Source: a virus. From it: DNA of 38,514 bases. Shown here piece after piece: positions 31,014 through 38,514 of this stretch; the stretch's first letter is position 1, and each line of letters starts with the position of its first letter. Location: the IMG/VR virus record IMGVR_UViG_3300048131_000271, positions 1 to 38,514 of that record; one strand, given 5' to 3'. The notes under the pieces were generated by a model. The model worked only from the letters and a program-made list of their open reading frames with translations, did no database searches and was not told where the DNA came from. Both the position numbers and the translations under genes were made by a program.

Positions 31014-31255
31014 ACCAGTTCAGCAGCAGCACAGGCGTAAGCCTAGAACGCTTTAGAGATATGAGGACTGCTAACTATCTCTCGGCATACCGTAATAGTA
31101 AGAGGCAGACAAGCCGAAAGCGAATCCCGTATGCGGGTAAATTCTAAATCCGATTAACTGCCGTAAGCAGTTTTATTTAGTGAGCCAATTGGGTGTTAAC
31201 CATCACACAGTCGACCAGTTGGCTCAACTAAATAAACCCGAAAAGGAGTAATACC
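31014..31255 (+). ncRNA. structured noncoding segment, candidate cis-RNA
   Basis: A 242-nt gap between DUF2815 and the next gene, packed with hairpins on the sense strand: AGGC-GTAA-GCCT (31033-31044, GNRA loop), AGAGATA/TATCTCT (31055-31082), GAATCCCG-TATG-CGGG...ATTC (31122-31144), AACTGC-CGTAA-GCAGTT (31156-31172) followed by TTTT, and a 21-bp hairpin with one bulge and one wobble (31172-31192 with 31215-31236). The last ends about 20 nt before the start codon of the next gene, right before its AAAAGGAG. No ORF of note lies here. Gaps elsewhere in this operon are mostly under 15 bp, so the segment is likely functional RNA. Confidence 0.55.
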
Positions 31256-31873
31256 GTGACGCATTTCAGCTTATCCCGAACGGCTAGAAAAGCGAATAAA
31301 AAAGCCGCTTACGATATGGCGGTCAAACTTAAAAAAGGCGAAACGTTAAACGTTGACGAGCTTGATAGCTTGCTTTTGTACTTCGCGCCGAGCCTACCGA
31401 AAAAAGCAACAAGCGCAATGCAATGGGTCGCCAAAGCCGCTGCGGTAAACGAGGAACGTAAGTACCTGAATTATGTACGTGTCCAAAACGGTACGGCATA
31501 CGCTTCAGACGGCGGGCGAATGCATATCGCTAAAAGCGACTTGCCGGAAGGCTGGTACTGTCCGCTAACCCTTGCGAGCGTAACGCCTGACCTTAGAGCG
31601 CCAGACTATCTACGGGTAACAAAGCGTAGGGCAGACGCTGCAACAACACGCGCTACGCTTGGCGAATTGACCAAAGGCATAGAGGGTAAAAGCCCATATC
31701 TATTGCATCCTGTTTTAGATACCGCCGTGAATGAAAACCATCTACTCGACGCGCTCAACACCCAAGCCGATGACGCCGCTTTTGAGTATGAAGAATACAA
31801 CTCAAGTTATCGAATCCACGGATCACATGAGTTCGGCGATTTCATCGTAATGCCTATGCGAGTAAAACCATGA
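31256..31873 (+). CDS. sliding-clamp-like protein (DNA polymerase beta-clamp fold), divergent
   Basis: A 205-residue protein. Residues about 72-105 (LNYVRVQNGTAYASDGGRMHIAKSDLPEGWYCP) resemble the clamp segment that normally reads ...LVATDGHRLAI..., and the C-terminus FGDFIVMPMRVKP mimics the conserved VVMPMRL end of bacterial beta clamps. The gene overlaps the PolA gene by 4 bp (ATGA), so it is probably the processivity factor. It is half the length of bacterial clamps, so it may form a ring from more subunits or be only one domain. GTG start with AAAAGGAG upstream. Confidence 0.55.
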   Translation: MTHFSLSRTARKANKKAAYDMAVKLKKGETLNVDELDSLLLYFAPSLPKKATSAMQWVAKAAAVNEERKYLNYVRVQNGTAYASDGGRMHIAKSDLPEGWYCPLTLASVTPDLRAPDYLRVTKRRADAATTRATLGELTKGIEGKSPYLLHPVLDTAVNENHLLDALNTQADDAAFEYEEYNSSYRIHGSHEFGDFIVMPMRVKP

Positions 31874-33921
31874 ATACACTATTTTTAGATTTAGAAACAT
31901 ACAGCGAAACGCCAATCAAGCACGGCACGTATGAGTACGCCGCCAACGCCGAGATTATGCTTTTCGCTTACGCTTGGAACGATGAACCCGCAAAAGTTAT
32001 TGATATGACAAGCGGCAAAGATTACAACATCACCATTAAGGACTTGTTAAGTAGAGCTGACACCATCATCGCACATAACTCAATGTTTGACCGTAACGTG
32101 CTAAACGCCAACGGCTTTGTCACTGACCTAAGCAAATGGCGCGACACGATGATCAAAGCGTATAGCCACAGCTTAGTCGGTAGTCTTGGCAACTTATGTA
32201 CTATTTTAGGCGTCGAAGCTGACCAAGCTAAAGACAAGGACGGTAAAAAGCTCATTCAATTATTTTGTAAGCCTTTAGGTAAGCATAGAAACCTGGACCG
32301 CGCCAACCGCGAAACACATCCTGAAGAATGGGCGAAGTTTGTCGAATACGCGCGGCTTGATGTTGAAGCCATGCGCGCAGTAGATAAAGCACTGCCAGAT
32401 TGGAACATGGCTTGCGAGATACCGCACTGGCACCTTGACCAGATTATCAATGATAGAGGCTTTAAGGTAGACACTGAACTGGTAGACGCCGCACTTATCG
32501 CTATTGATATCGAAAAAGAACGCTTAGCGAATGAAGCACAGCTAATGACAGACGGTGCCGTTGAATCAGCGACACAACGCGCGGCGCTACTCGAATTTAT
32601 CTTGAGCGAATACGGTATCGATTTACCCGATATGCAAAAGTCGACGCTTGAGCGCCGCATCAATGATCCTGACTTACCAAGCGCGGTAAAAGACTTACTC
32701 AATAATAGACTACAAGCGAGTACAACCAGTACTAGTAAATACCAAGCGCTTGCACGTTCTACCAATAGCGATGGGCGACTTCGCGGCACATTGCAATTCG
32801 CCGGAGCCGCACGCACAGGGCGCTGGGCAGGTCGTACATTCCAACCGCAAAACCTACCACGTCCAAGTATGAGCGACGCGGCTATCAATGCCGGTATTGA
32901 AGCGCTCAAAGCAGACTGTGCAGAGTTTATCACCGATAACATCATGGAGCTGACAAGCTCAGCGCTACGCGGCTGCATCATCGCGCCTAAAGGCAAAAAG
33001 CTAGTCGTCAGCGATTTATCGAATATTGAGGGGCGCGCCCAAGCATGGCTGGCCGGTGAAACATGGAAGCTAAAAGCCTTCGCCGATTTTGACAAAGGGC
33101 AAGGTTACGATCTTTATAAGTTAGCGTATGCCAAATCCTTTGGCGTATCTCCTAAAGCAGTCACTAAAGACCAACGCCAAATCGGTAAGGTGCAGGAATT
33201 GGCACTTGGTTACGGCGGCGGCGTAGGTGCTTTTACTACGTTCGCAACCGCTTACGGTATAGACCTTGACCAACTCGCAGACGATGCTTGGGACACACTA
33301 CCCGCGCAAGAAGTCGAAGCGTCACGCTCATGGCTTAATGTCCGTAAAAAGGACAAAGAGTACGAGCACACCATGAGCGATAAAGCCTTTATCACTTGTG
33401 ACACGCTTAAACGTATGTGGCGCAAAGCCCACAGCAACGTGGCCCAACTATGGTACGACCTAGAGAACGCTTGCCGCAATGCGATTAACGCAGAAGGTCA
33501 AACGTTCCGAGCGGGTAAATTAGCCGTACGTCGTGACGGCACATGGTTACGCATACGACTGCCAAGCGGTCGCTATCTATGTTACCCAAATATCCGCATC
33601 AAAGACGACACCATTCAGTACCAAGGTATGAACCAATACACTCGCAAATGGCAATATCTCAGCACTTACAGCGGTAAGCTCTTTGAGAATATCTGCCAAG
33701 CCATGAGCCGCGATATCTTAGCGCACAACATGCACACCATCGACAAAGCCGGTTATAAGATTGTTTTAACCGTGCACGATGAGGTGATATGTGAAGCGCC
33801 TGATACTGACGACTTTAATCACGAACACCTAAGCGAACTACTGGCGGCTAACCCACCGTGGGCAAAAGACATACCACTTGCCGCAGGTGGTTTTGAAGAC
33901 TACCGATATAAAAAGGATTGA
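31870..33921 (+). CDS. family A DNA polymerase with 3'-5' exonuclease domain
   Basis: A 683-residue replicative polymerase of the phage PolA type. Exonuclease: FLDLET (Asp7, Glu9), IIAHNSMFDRNVLN near 74 and YARLDVEAMRAV near 160. Polymerase: GRWAGRTFQPQNLPRPS near 317-333, motif A VVSDLSNIEGRAQAWLAGE (Asp382), motif B RQIGKVQELALGYGGGVGAF (near 437), and motif C LTVHDEVICEAP (His636-Asp637-Glu638). There is no 5'-3' exonuclease domain. It is translationally coupled to the clamp-like gene upstream. Confidence 0.95.
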   Translation: MNTLFLDLETYSETPIKHGTYEYAANAEIMLFAYAWNDEPAKVIDMTSGKDYNITIKDLLSRADTIIAHNSMFDRNVLNANGFVTDLSKWRDTMIKAYSHSLVGSLGNLCTILGVEADQAKDKDGKKLIQLFCKPLGKHRNLDRANRETHPEEWAKFVEYARLDVEAMRAVDKALPDWNMACEIPHWHLDQIINDRGFKVDTELVDAALIAIDIEKERLANEAQLMTDGAVESATQRAALLEFILSEYGIDLPDMQKSTLERRINDPDLPSAVKDLLNNRLQASTTSTSKYQALARSTNSDGRLRGTLQFAGAARTGRWAGRTFQPQNLPRPSMSDAAINAGIEALKADCAEFITDNIMELTSSALRGCIIAPKGKKLVVSDLSNIEGRAQAWLAGETWKLKAFADFDKGQGYDLYKLAYAKSFGVSPKAVTKDQRQIGKVQELALGYGGGVGAFTTFATAYGIDLDQLADDAWDTLPAQEVEASRSWLNVRKKDKEYEHTMSDKAFITCDTLKRMWRKAHSNVAQLWYDLENACRNAINAEGQTFRAGKLAVRRDGTWLRIRLPSGRYLCYPNIRIKDDTIQYQGMNQYTRKWQYLSTYSGKLFENICQAMSRDILAHNMHTIDKAGYKIVLTVHDEVICEAPDTDDFNHEHLSELLAANPPWAKDIPLAAGGFEDYRYKKD

Positions 33922-33923
33922 TT

Positions 33924-34172
33924 ATGAATGATTTTGACTGTGAAGAGCTAATCAGATTTTCACTAAAGCTCGATGATGAAGCCGACATTGAAGATACTGT
34001 GTTTGAAAAATATGGCGTTGATTTTGAAACTTACTTTGACATTGTGAGCGATTTGGCGCCATACGCCCACTTAGTACAAAGCCCTTTAACCGGCAAAAAA
34101 TACGTTGGTTTTGCCGACCATGCGAAAGGGTTTTTGATTACTAAGATGGCTTATAGCGAGGTTAACGCGTGA
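33924..34172 (+). CDS. unknown acidic small protein
   Basis: An 82-residue acidic protein (FDCEELIRFSLKLDDEADIEDTVFEKYGVDFETYFDIVSDL). No family is recognised. ATG 33924 has AAGGA about 7 bases upstream and directly follows the polymerase stop; the frame is open two codons earlier at a TTG. The stop overlaps the VRR-NUC start. A polymerase-linked role is only suggested by position. Confidence 0.6.
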   Translation: MNDFDCEELIRFSLKLDDEADIEDTVFEKYGVDFETYFDIVSDLAPYAHLVQSPLTGKKYVGFADHAKGFLITKMAYSEVNA

Positions 34173-34492
34173 CCACTGAAAAAGACATTGAGCAATATCT
34201 TGTCAAGCAAGCGCAAAAAGGTACGGACTGGCAGATACGCAAAGCGCAATGGGTAGGACACAACCACTGCCCTGACCGCTTAATCATGACGCCCGATATC
34301 ACTGTTTGGGTAGAAGTCAAAGCACCTGGCAAAGGGCCAAGAGCCGGACAAGAACGCGAACATACTCGAATGCGCCGCGCTGGACAAATTGTTGTCAGCG
34401 TCAGCACCAAAGGCGAAGTCGACCAACTTATAAGCGAGATAAAAGATGCGAAAGGATTACATACCACGCCCTTATCAGCAAATAGCGCTTGA
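34169..34492 (+). CDS. VRR-NUC nuclease
   Basis: A 107-residue VRR-NUC (PD-(D/E)XK) nuclease, stand-alone phage form. Motifs: a helix with Glu near 8 (DIEQYLVKQAQ), PDRLIM (with Asp at residue 36), VWVEVKAPGKGPRAGQ (Glu49 and Lys51, then Gln59) and the final strand IVVSVSTKGEVDQLI. Such enzymes act as structure-specific or Holliday-junction-type nucleases, often beside SNF2 helicases, as here. It starts at GTG overlapping the previous stop, and overlaps the helicase gene by 47 bp. Confidence 0.9.
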   Translation: MTTEKDIEQYLVKQAQKGTDWQIRKAQWVGHNHCPDRLIMTPDITVWVEVKAPGKGPRAGQEREHTRMRRAGQIVVSVSTKGEVDQLISEIKDAKGLHTTPLSANSA

Positions 34493-35822
34493 CCATATCC
34501 TAAGCACCAAGCGTAACGCGCTCTGGGCTTCCATGGGTATGGGGAAAAGTGTTACATGCTTAACCGCCATCAACAATCTACAACTGGTAGAGCCGGAGCC
34601 AGTTTTAGTATTGGCACCAAAGCGAGTCGCTGCGACCACATGGCCAGATGAAGCGGCTAAATGGTCCCACCTGCAAGGCTTAGATGTTACGCCGATACTA
34701 GGTAGCGCCGCAGAGCGCAAAGCCGCTTTAAAAACCGACAGCGCAGTTTATACGATGAACTATGAGAACATCCCGTGGCTCATTGAGCACTACGGTAAAA
34801 AATGGCCTTTTAAAACTATCATCGCAGACGAGTCCACACGTTTAAAGTCATACCGCTCACGCGGCGGCTCAAAACGTGCCAGGGCATTAGCAAAGATTAG
34901 CCATAGTCACGTTGACCGCTTTATTGAGCTGACCGGCACGCCAAGCCCCAACGGTTTAATCGATTTATGGGGCCAAGCATACTTCTTAGATGGCGGCGAA
35001 CGCTTAGGCTACTCATTCACCGCTTTTAAAAGCCGATGGTTTAAGAGTATTCAAGTCGGCGCCCAGCGCTTTGCCGTACGCTTAGAGCCACATGACTTCG
35101 CGCAAGAGCAAATACAAGAGCGCCTAAACGATATCTGCTTAACGCTAGATGCACACGACTACTTCGATATCGCGAAGCCTATCGTCACAGACGTTTACGT
35201 CGAGCTGCCAAGCAAGGCGCGAACGCTGTACGACAAGATGCAAAAAGAGATGTTCTTTGAGCTTGGTAACGTTGAAGTTGAAGCGATGAACGCGGCATCT
35301 AAAACCATCAAGTGCCTGCAGTTGGCAAACGGTGCGATTTATACCGAAGGCGGCAACTGGCAACCCCTGCACGATGCGAAGCTACAAGCAGTCGAGTCGA
35401 TAGTAGAAGAGTCCGCAGGAATGCCGATACTTGTCGCTTACCACTTCAAAAGTGACTTGGCACGACTGCAAGCCGCTTTTAAGCAAGGCAAAGTTTTGGA
35501 CAGTGATCCGCAAACGATACGCGATTGGAACGCGGGCAAAATCCCGATACTTTTCGCCCACCCTGCTAGCGCCGGACACGGGCTAAACCTTCAAGACGGC
35601 GGCAACATCCTAGTCGTTTTCGGCCACTGGTGGAACTTAGAAGAGTATCAGCAGATTGTTGAGCGTATCGGCCCCACGCGCCAAGCGCAAGCCGGACACA
35701 AACGTCCCGTCTTTATTTATCACATCATCGCCAAAGATACGGTCGATGAATTAATCATGGAGCGCCGCGACACCAAGCGCAGCGTTCAAGACATTTTACT
35801 TAACGCAATGAAAAGGAAATAG
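34446..35822 (+). CDS. SNF2-type DEAD-box helicase/translocase
   Basis: A 458-residue superfamily 2 helicase of the short phage SNF2 type. Motifs: I ASMGMGKSVTC (residues 28-38), Ia LVLAPKRVAATTW, II IIADESTRLK (Asp128-Glu129), III ELTGTPSPNGLIDLW, IV-like PILVAYHFKSDLARL near 318, V ILFAHPASAGHGLNLQDGG near 367 and VI ERIGPTRQAQ near 402-411. It pairs with the VRR-NUC nuclease (same order in many phages) and would remodel branched or stalled DNA during replication. It overlaps the nuclease gene. Confidence 0.92.
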   Translation: MRKDYIPRPYQQIALDHILSTKRNALWASMGMGKSVTCLTAINNLQLVEPEPVLVLAPKRVAATTWPDEAAKWSHLQGLDVTPILGSAAERKAALKTDSAVYTMNYENIPWLIEHYGKKWPFKTIIADESTRLKSYRSRGGSKRARALAKISHSHVDRFIELTGTPSPNGLIDLWGQAYFLDGGERLGYSFTAFKSRWFKSIQVGAQRFAVRLEPHDFAQEQIQERLNDICLTLDAHDYFDIAKPIVTDVYVELPSKARTLYDKMQKEMFFELGNVEVEAMNAASKTIKCLQLANGAIYTEGGNWQPLHDAKLQAVESIVEESAGMPILVAYHFKSDLARLQAAFKQGKVLDSDPQTIRDWNAGKIPILFAHPASAGHGLNLQDGGNILVVFGHWWNLEEYQQIVERIGPTRQAQAGHKRPVFIYHIIAKDTVDELIMERRDTKRSVQDILLNAMKRK

Positions 35823-35824
35823 CC

Positions 35825-36082
35825 ATGAGCATGTTAGAACAGTTAAATAGATCACTATCACTGCAGCTTGCCAATGTTATGGAGTCGGACGGCGAAGAGC
35901 TTGAGGAAGAGATCAAACGAAGTAAAGCCGTCACCGATCTATCTAAGCAGATTTTAGACGGCCACCGAATTGTACTAGACGCGACCAAGTTCGCTTTTGA
36001 GAAAATGCAGCGCGATGTAAACATTGATGAGTCACTGCTCAGCGTCGGGTATAGAGGTTTGGAGGGGCCTAAAGATGGCTAA
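35825..36082 (+). CDS. unknown helical early protein
   Basis: An 85-residue helical protein (MSMLEQLNRSLSLQLANVM; ELEEEIKRSKAVTDLSKQILDG; DATKFAFEKMQRDVNIDESLL). It resembles small phage proteins with a regulatory or HNH-linked role seen in other tailed phages, but no function is assigned. AAGGAA precedes ATG 35825, three bases after the helicase stop, and its stop overlaps the next start. Confidence 0.6.
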   Translation: MSMLEQLNRSLSLQLANVMESDGEELEEEIKRSKAVTDLSKQILDGHRIVLDATKFAFEKMQRDVNIDESLLSVGYRGLEGPKDG

Positions 36083-36782
36083 GTATCACAAGTACACGGC
36101 AGAGCATCACGCTTTCATCGTCAAGCATCAAGCGGATATACCGCGTAAAGAGTTGGCTGAGCGGTTTAACGCTAAGTTTGGCGCCAACGCTACTACGCAG
36201 ATGATGAACGCGTACTGCCGTAATCGCAAACTTAAAAGCAACAGCACCGGGCGCTTCGATATTGGCGGCTTTCGCCGAGAGAATACGCATAGATATACGC
36301 AGGAGCAACGCGATTTCATCGTTAAGCATTAAGCGTTTATCACGCGTAAAGAACTAGCAAAACGGTTTAATGCACGCTTTGGTACGGCGTTGACTAAAAA
36401 CCAAATGGTGTGGTACTGCCATACGCACAAACTACGGCGGTACAACAACACCAACCCTGGCAGCTACGTGCCGATAGGCTCCATACATAAAGGTGGAAAA
36501 AGGCAACTGCACATAAAAGTTTGCGAAAACGGTTGGATGCCGCTACACCGCTATAACTACATAAAAGCGTACGGACCCATCCCGGACGACCACACGATAC
36601 GGTTTATAGACGGCGATAGCTTTAACTGCGAACCTGAAAACCTTTTAGCCGTACCGCGATCCGCGCAAGGCGCTATCAATTCGACTAAAACGTACAAAAC
36701 AGATAACGCAGAGCTTAACAAAGCGACCATGTTAACGGCAGCGCTGAACACCGTAACTGCCCGCAAAAGCGAAGGACTTTAA
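36075..36782 (+). pseudogene. HNH endonuclease with duplicated HTH domain, interrupted by an in-frame TAA
   Basis: The frame from ATG 36075 to 36782 (235 codons) encodes two tandem copies of an HTH unit and an HNH domain, but a TAA at 36330-36332 stops translation after 85 residues. Copy 1: KYTAEHHAFIVKHQADIPRK. Copy 2: RYTQEQRDFIVKH-stop-AFITRK. The aligned codon in copy 1 is CAA, so one C-to-T change explains the stop. The HNH part reads PLHRYNYIKAYGPIPDDHT, then IRFIDGDSFNCEPENLLAV, the fold of phage HNH homing-type nucleases. A TTG at 36390 could restart the C-terminal 130 residues. Upstream, the gene overlaps its neighbour by 8 bp. Confidence 0.75.
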
Positions 36783-36784
36783 CC

Positions 36785-37195
36785 ATGGCAAAACCTAAAA
36801 ACCGCGACAAGCGCAAGAAACTAGCCCAGCGTAAGCGCAACCAAGTCCGCCAACAAAAGCGTGATAACGGTGAGTTTGTAAAATCATTTACCGGTTATAT
36901 GCAGCTATCGTTTAAACGTGAAACTGATGACGAAACGATACGCAAGAACGTGATCCGCTGCGACGACTGGCTAAAGAATAGCTATCAGATATTTAAGAAC
37001 CCGCGCCGCTACTTGGTAGGCGTCAAGCTCTTTAAGTTTGATAAAAGCATTGAACCTGCTGAGCTTGAGTGGGCCACAGAAACTGAAATAGCAAAAGAGA
37101 ATATCGTTGATCTAGCCGCAAGAATGGCAGATGAAATGGCAAACGGCCACGACGATGTTGACTTTGATAATTCATTTATACGCATTTATGCGTAG
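36785..37195 (+). CDS. basic protein, unknown
   Basis: A 136-residue protein with a strongly basic N-terminal 28 residues (KNRDKRKKLAQRKRNQVRQQKRD) suggesting nucleic-acid binding, followed by an acidic, helical C-terminal half (EPAELEWATETEIAKENIVDL). No family is recognised. It follows the HNH gene by 2 bp and uses AAGGAC as RBS. Confidence 0.6.
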   Translation: MAKPKNRDKRKKLAQRKRNQVRQQKRDNGEFVKSFTGYMQLSFKRETDDETIRKNVIRCDDWLKNSYQIFKNPRRYLVGVKLFKFDKSIEPAELEWATETEIAKENIVDLAARMADEMANGHDDVDFDNSFIRIYA

Positions 37196-37203
37196 GAGGT
37201 TTT

Positions 37204-37476
37204 ATGACTGAAGATCATATAAAAGATGTATTGCTAGCAGGCGGTAATTTTAAACTCAAAGAGCAGCCAGACGGTACGATGGATTTGAACCCTTATGTCT
37301 GCCCTGATGTCGCTAGAGTCGTACTTATCAAGCTAGGGCAAATTATGGCTGATATGAGCGACTTGATAGACAGTAAAGATACGCTAGAGAGTCAGTCGAT
37401 GCTTGATAGATGCGAGGATATTATCGAGCGGCATATTGAGCAATTACGGGAGATAAAATCTAATGGCCACAATTGA
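37204..37476 (+). CDS. unknown acidic protein
   Basis: A 90-residue protein (MTEDHIKDVLLAGGNFKLKE, then a helical acidic C-terminal half, MADMSDLIDSKDTLESQSMLDRCEDIIERHIEQLREI). No family is recognised. AGGAGG precedes its ATG, and its 3' end overlaps the GIY-YIG gene. Confidence 0.6.
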   Translation: MTEDHIKDVLLAGGNFKLKEQPDGTMDLNPYVCPDVARVVLIKLGQIMADMSDLIDSKDTLESQSMLDRCEDIIERHIEQLREIKSNGHN

Positions 37477-38248
37477 AACTGATATCGATATTGATGCGCT
37501 ACCTAATTTTATTGATAGAAATATCCTAGATAAAAAGATGACAGCAGGTGGAATGGCTAAAATATTCCGAATAGGTGATATGCACGTTACTTCATATATT
37601 CAAAGTTTGAAAGCAAAGGAACATCCAATCAACTTTGAAGTAGTTGAGCATAATGGTGGCCGTGGGTACAAACATTTATACCTGGTTAGAGACGTGATCC
37701 AAAATGCAATAAGTAGCAATTTGGAAATCAAGACACCTCATGTCATAGAACAAGCTGAATACCGCCAAATGCTAAGTCAACAACATGCTTCCCTATTAAC
37801 CGATATAGCAAACCTGCAGGAAGTTAAAGATCAACTGGTGAGCGAAGTTGATATGTTGATGGGGGATTTAACTGATATAGCACCCATTCTTGAACAGACT
37901 AAATTCAACCTACTGCCAAAATCAGCAATTGTAGAAAAGTCCAAAACCTATGGCGATGCTTGCGGTGTTTACTTTTTGATAAAGGAAGATGAGATCGTTT
38001 ATATAGGTCAGAGCATAAATATAGCCAGTCGCGTAGCTAGTCATAAAGATAAAGACTTCGACAGCATGAGCTTTGTCGCATGCCAGAAAGAAGAGTTAGA
38101 CATATTGGAGTCACTATACATCTTAGCTTATCAGCCAGCACTAAATGGCAGTAGCGCTGTAGGTCCAACAGGGGGTACTAGACCTGCCATGCCCATAACA
38201 CTTAACAAGATAATTAAAATGTTTCACAAAGGAGGCCTATCAAAATGA
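37463..38248 (+). CDS. GIY-YIG domain protein with N-terminal helical/winged domain
   Basis: A 261-residue protein. Residues about 15-80 may form a DNA-binding domain (MTAGGMAKIFRIGDMHVTSYIQSLK, then FEVVEHNGGRGYKHLYLVRDVI), about 95-140 are a coiled coil, and about 167-228 form a GIY-YIG nuclease: CGVYFL (Gly168-Tyr170), IVYIGQS (Tyr180, Gly182, Gln183), Arg190 and the Glu of LDILESLYILAYQPALN (Glu216). The motif spacing is right for GIY-YIG. It may be a homing or defensive nuclease of the prophage. Sequence here is more AT-rich than in the genes before it, suggesting a recent insertion. Confidence 0.75.
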   Translation: MATIETDIDIDALPNFIDRNILDKKMTAGGMAKIFRIGDMHVTSYIQSLKAKEHPINFEVVEHNGGRGYKHLYLVRDVIQNAISSNLEIKTPHVIEQAEYRQMLSQQHASLLTDIANLQEVKDQLVSEVDMLMGDLTDIAPILEQTKFNLLPKSAIVEKSKTYGDACGVYFLIKEDEIVYIGQSINIASRVASHKDKDFDSMSFVACQKEELDILESLYILAYQPALNGSSAVGPTGGTRPAMPITLNKIIKMFHKGGLSK

Positions 38249-38514
38249 CTAACTTCAGCACAGAGCAAATGCTCATTATGCGGTATGGTTTTACACCACT
38301 CATACCGCTAGAAAAGGTGGCAAGCGATTACCTACCACCATTGACAAAGACGGAGCTACACCGCAAAGCTAAACACGGTCAGCTAGGCTTTTCGGTAGTC
38401 AATAACGGATCTGAGAGTAAACCTGCTTACTACGCGCCACTGGCATCATTAGCAGCATGGATTGACCACGAAATAAGCGAAGCTAATAGCGACCATCTTG
38501 CCATGCAAGCATAG
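38245..38514 (+). CDS. PrtN-like (pyocin activator-type) protein, candidate excisionase
   Basis: An 89-residue protein resembling the pyocin activator PrtN family: an N-terminal helix (FSTEQMLIMRYGFTPLIPLEKVASDYLP) and LTKTELHRKAKHGQLGFSVVN, then YYAPLASLAAWIDHEIS. In prophages inserted in dusA, such small proteins commonly sit next to the integrase and probably act as recombination directionality factors. Here the gene ends at the right edge, so an integrase should start just beyond. It overlaps the GIY-YIG stop by 4 bp (ATGA). Confidence 0.75.
   Translation: MTNFSTEQMLIMRYGFTPLIPLEKVASDYLPPLTKTELHRKAKHGQLGFSVVNNGSESKPAYYAPLASLAAWIDHEISEANSDHLAMQA

Noticed and set aside
31014-31255. tRNA gene or known intron in the structured segment
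   Set aside because: No cloverleaf with T-loop and anticodon arms can be drawn, and I see no group I or II catalytic core; it is reported as an unclassified structured segment.
32256-33095. Long antisense frame inside the polymerase gene
   Set aside because: It is a Ser-rich shadow of the polymerase reading frame, with no RBS and no recognisable domain.
1-38514. CRISPR array or insertion sequence
   Set aside because: No regularly spaced repeats of CRISPR type, no transposase frame and no flanking terminal inverted repeats were seen; the iterons at 23353 are too short and irregular.

Overview
The window is a bacterial chromosome edge followed by most of one temperate tailed-phage prophage with P22-like (podovirus) virion genes. 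The host looks like a gammaproteobacterium, most likely Moraxellaceae (Psychrobacter-like), judged from the moderate GC, the flanking MFS gene and a 5' fragment of dusA. That taxonomic call is an inference from protein flavour only.

Layout. 1-1302 is a chromosomal MFS transporter. 1533-1601 holds the first codons of dusA (reading NKRLSVAPMID), after which homology to DusA stops: this is the prophage attachment junction. From about 1580 to the right edge everything is phage. 1757-21812 (minus strand) is the late operon, read right to left: small ORF, terminase small and large subunits, portal, small ORF, scaffold, major capsid, an EF-hand/HeH head-region protein, gp4-like and gp10-like tail proteins, two small structural proteins, a GNAT protein, three ejection proteins (gp7-, gp20- and gp16-like, the last with a lambda R-type transglycosylase domain), a small membrane protein, the tailspike, two holin-like membrane proteins, an M15 peptidase endolysin and nested spanins Rz/Rz1. 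Several intrinsic terminators interrupt this operon. 21960-26828 (minus) is the leftward early operon: Cro-like repressor, RHH protein, small ORF, primase-helicase, an iteron-rich noncoding region (candidate origin), a dATP/dGTP diphosphohydrolase-like protein, a small ORF and an unknown protein in the position of lambda Q.

26829-27950 is the immunity region: cI (plus) lies between two clusters of three 17-bp operators each (OR-like and OL-like). 28104-38514 (plus) is the PL-like operon: small ORFs, a DUF2800 nuclease, a DUF2815 ssDNA-binding protein, a 242-nt structured noncoding segment, a divergent sliding-clamp-like protein, a family A DNA polymerase, a VRR-NUC nuclease, an SNF2-type helicase, an HNH endonuclease split by a nonsense codon, small ORFs, a GIY-YIG protein and a PrtN-like excisionase/activator. 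The integrase and the other dusA junction should lie just beyond the right edge.

Working together: CI would bind both operator clusters to shut off both early operons. After induction the leftward operon supplies Cro, primase-helicase and probably the late activator, while the rightward operon supplies polymerase, clamp, SSB, nucleases and helicase. Late genes are then read through a run of internal terminators, which implies antitermination. Most attractive for follow-up are the structured RNA at 31014-31255 next to the mini-clamp/PolA pair, the iterons at 23353-23533, the junction repeats tied to terminators, the apparent frameshift in a holin gene and the nonsense-split HNH gene.
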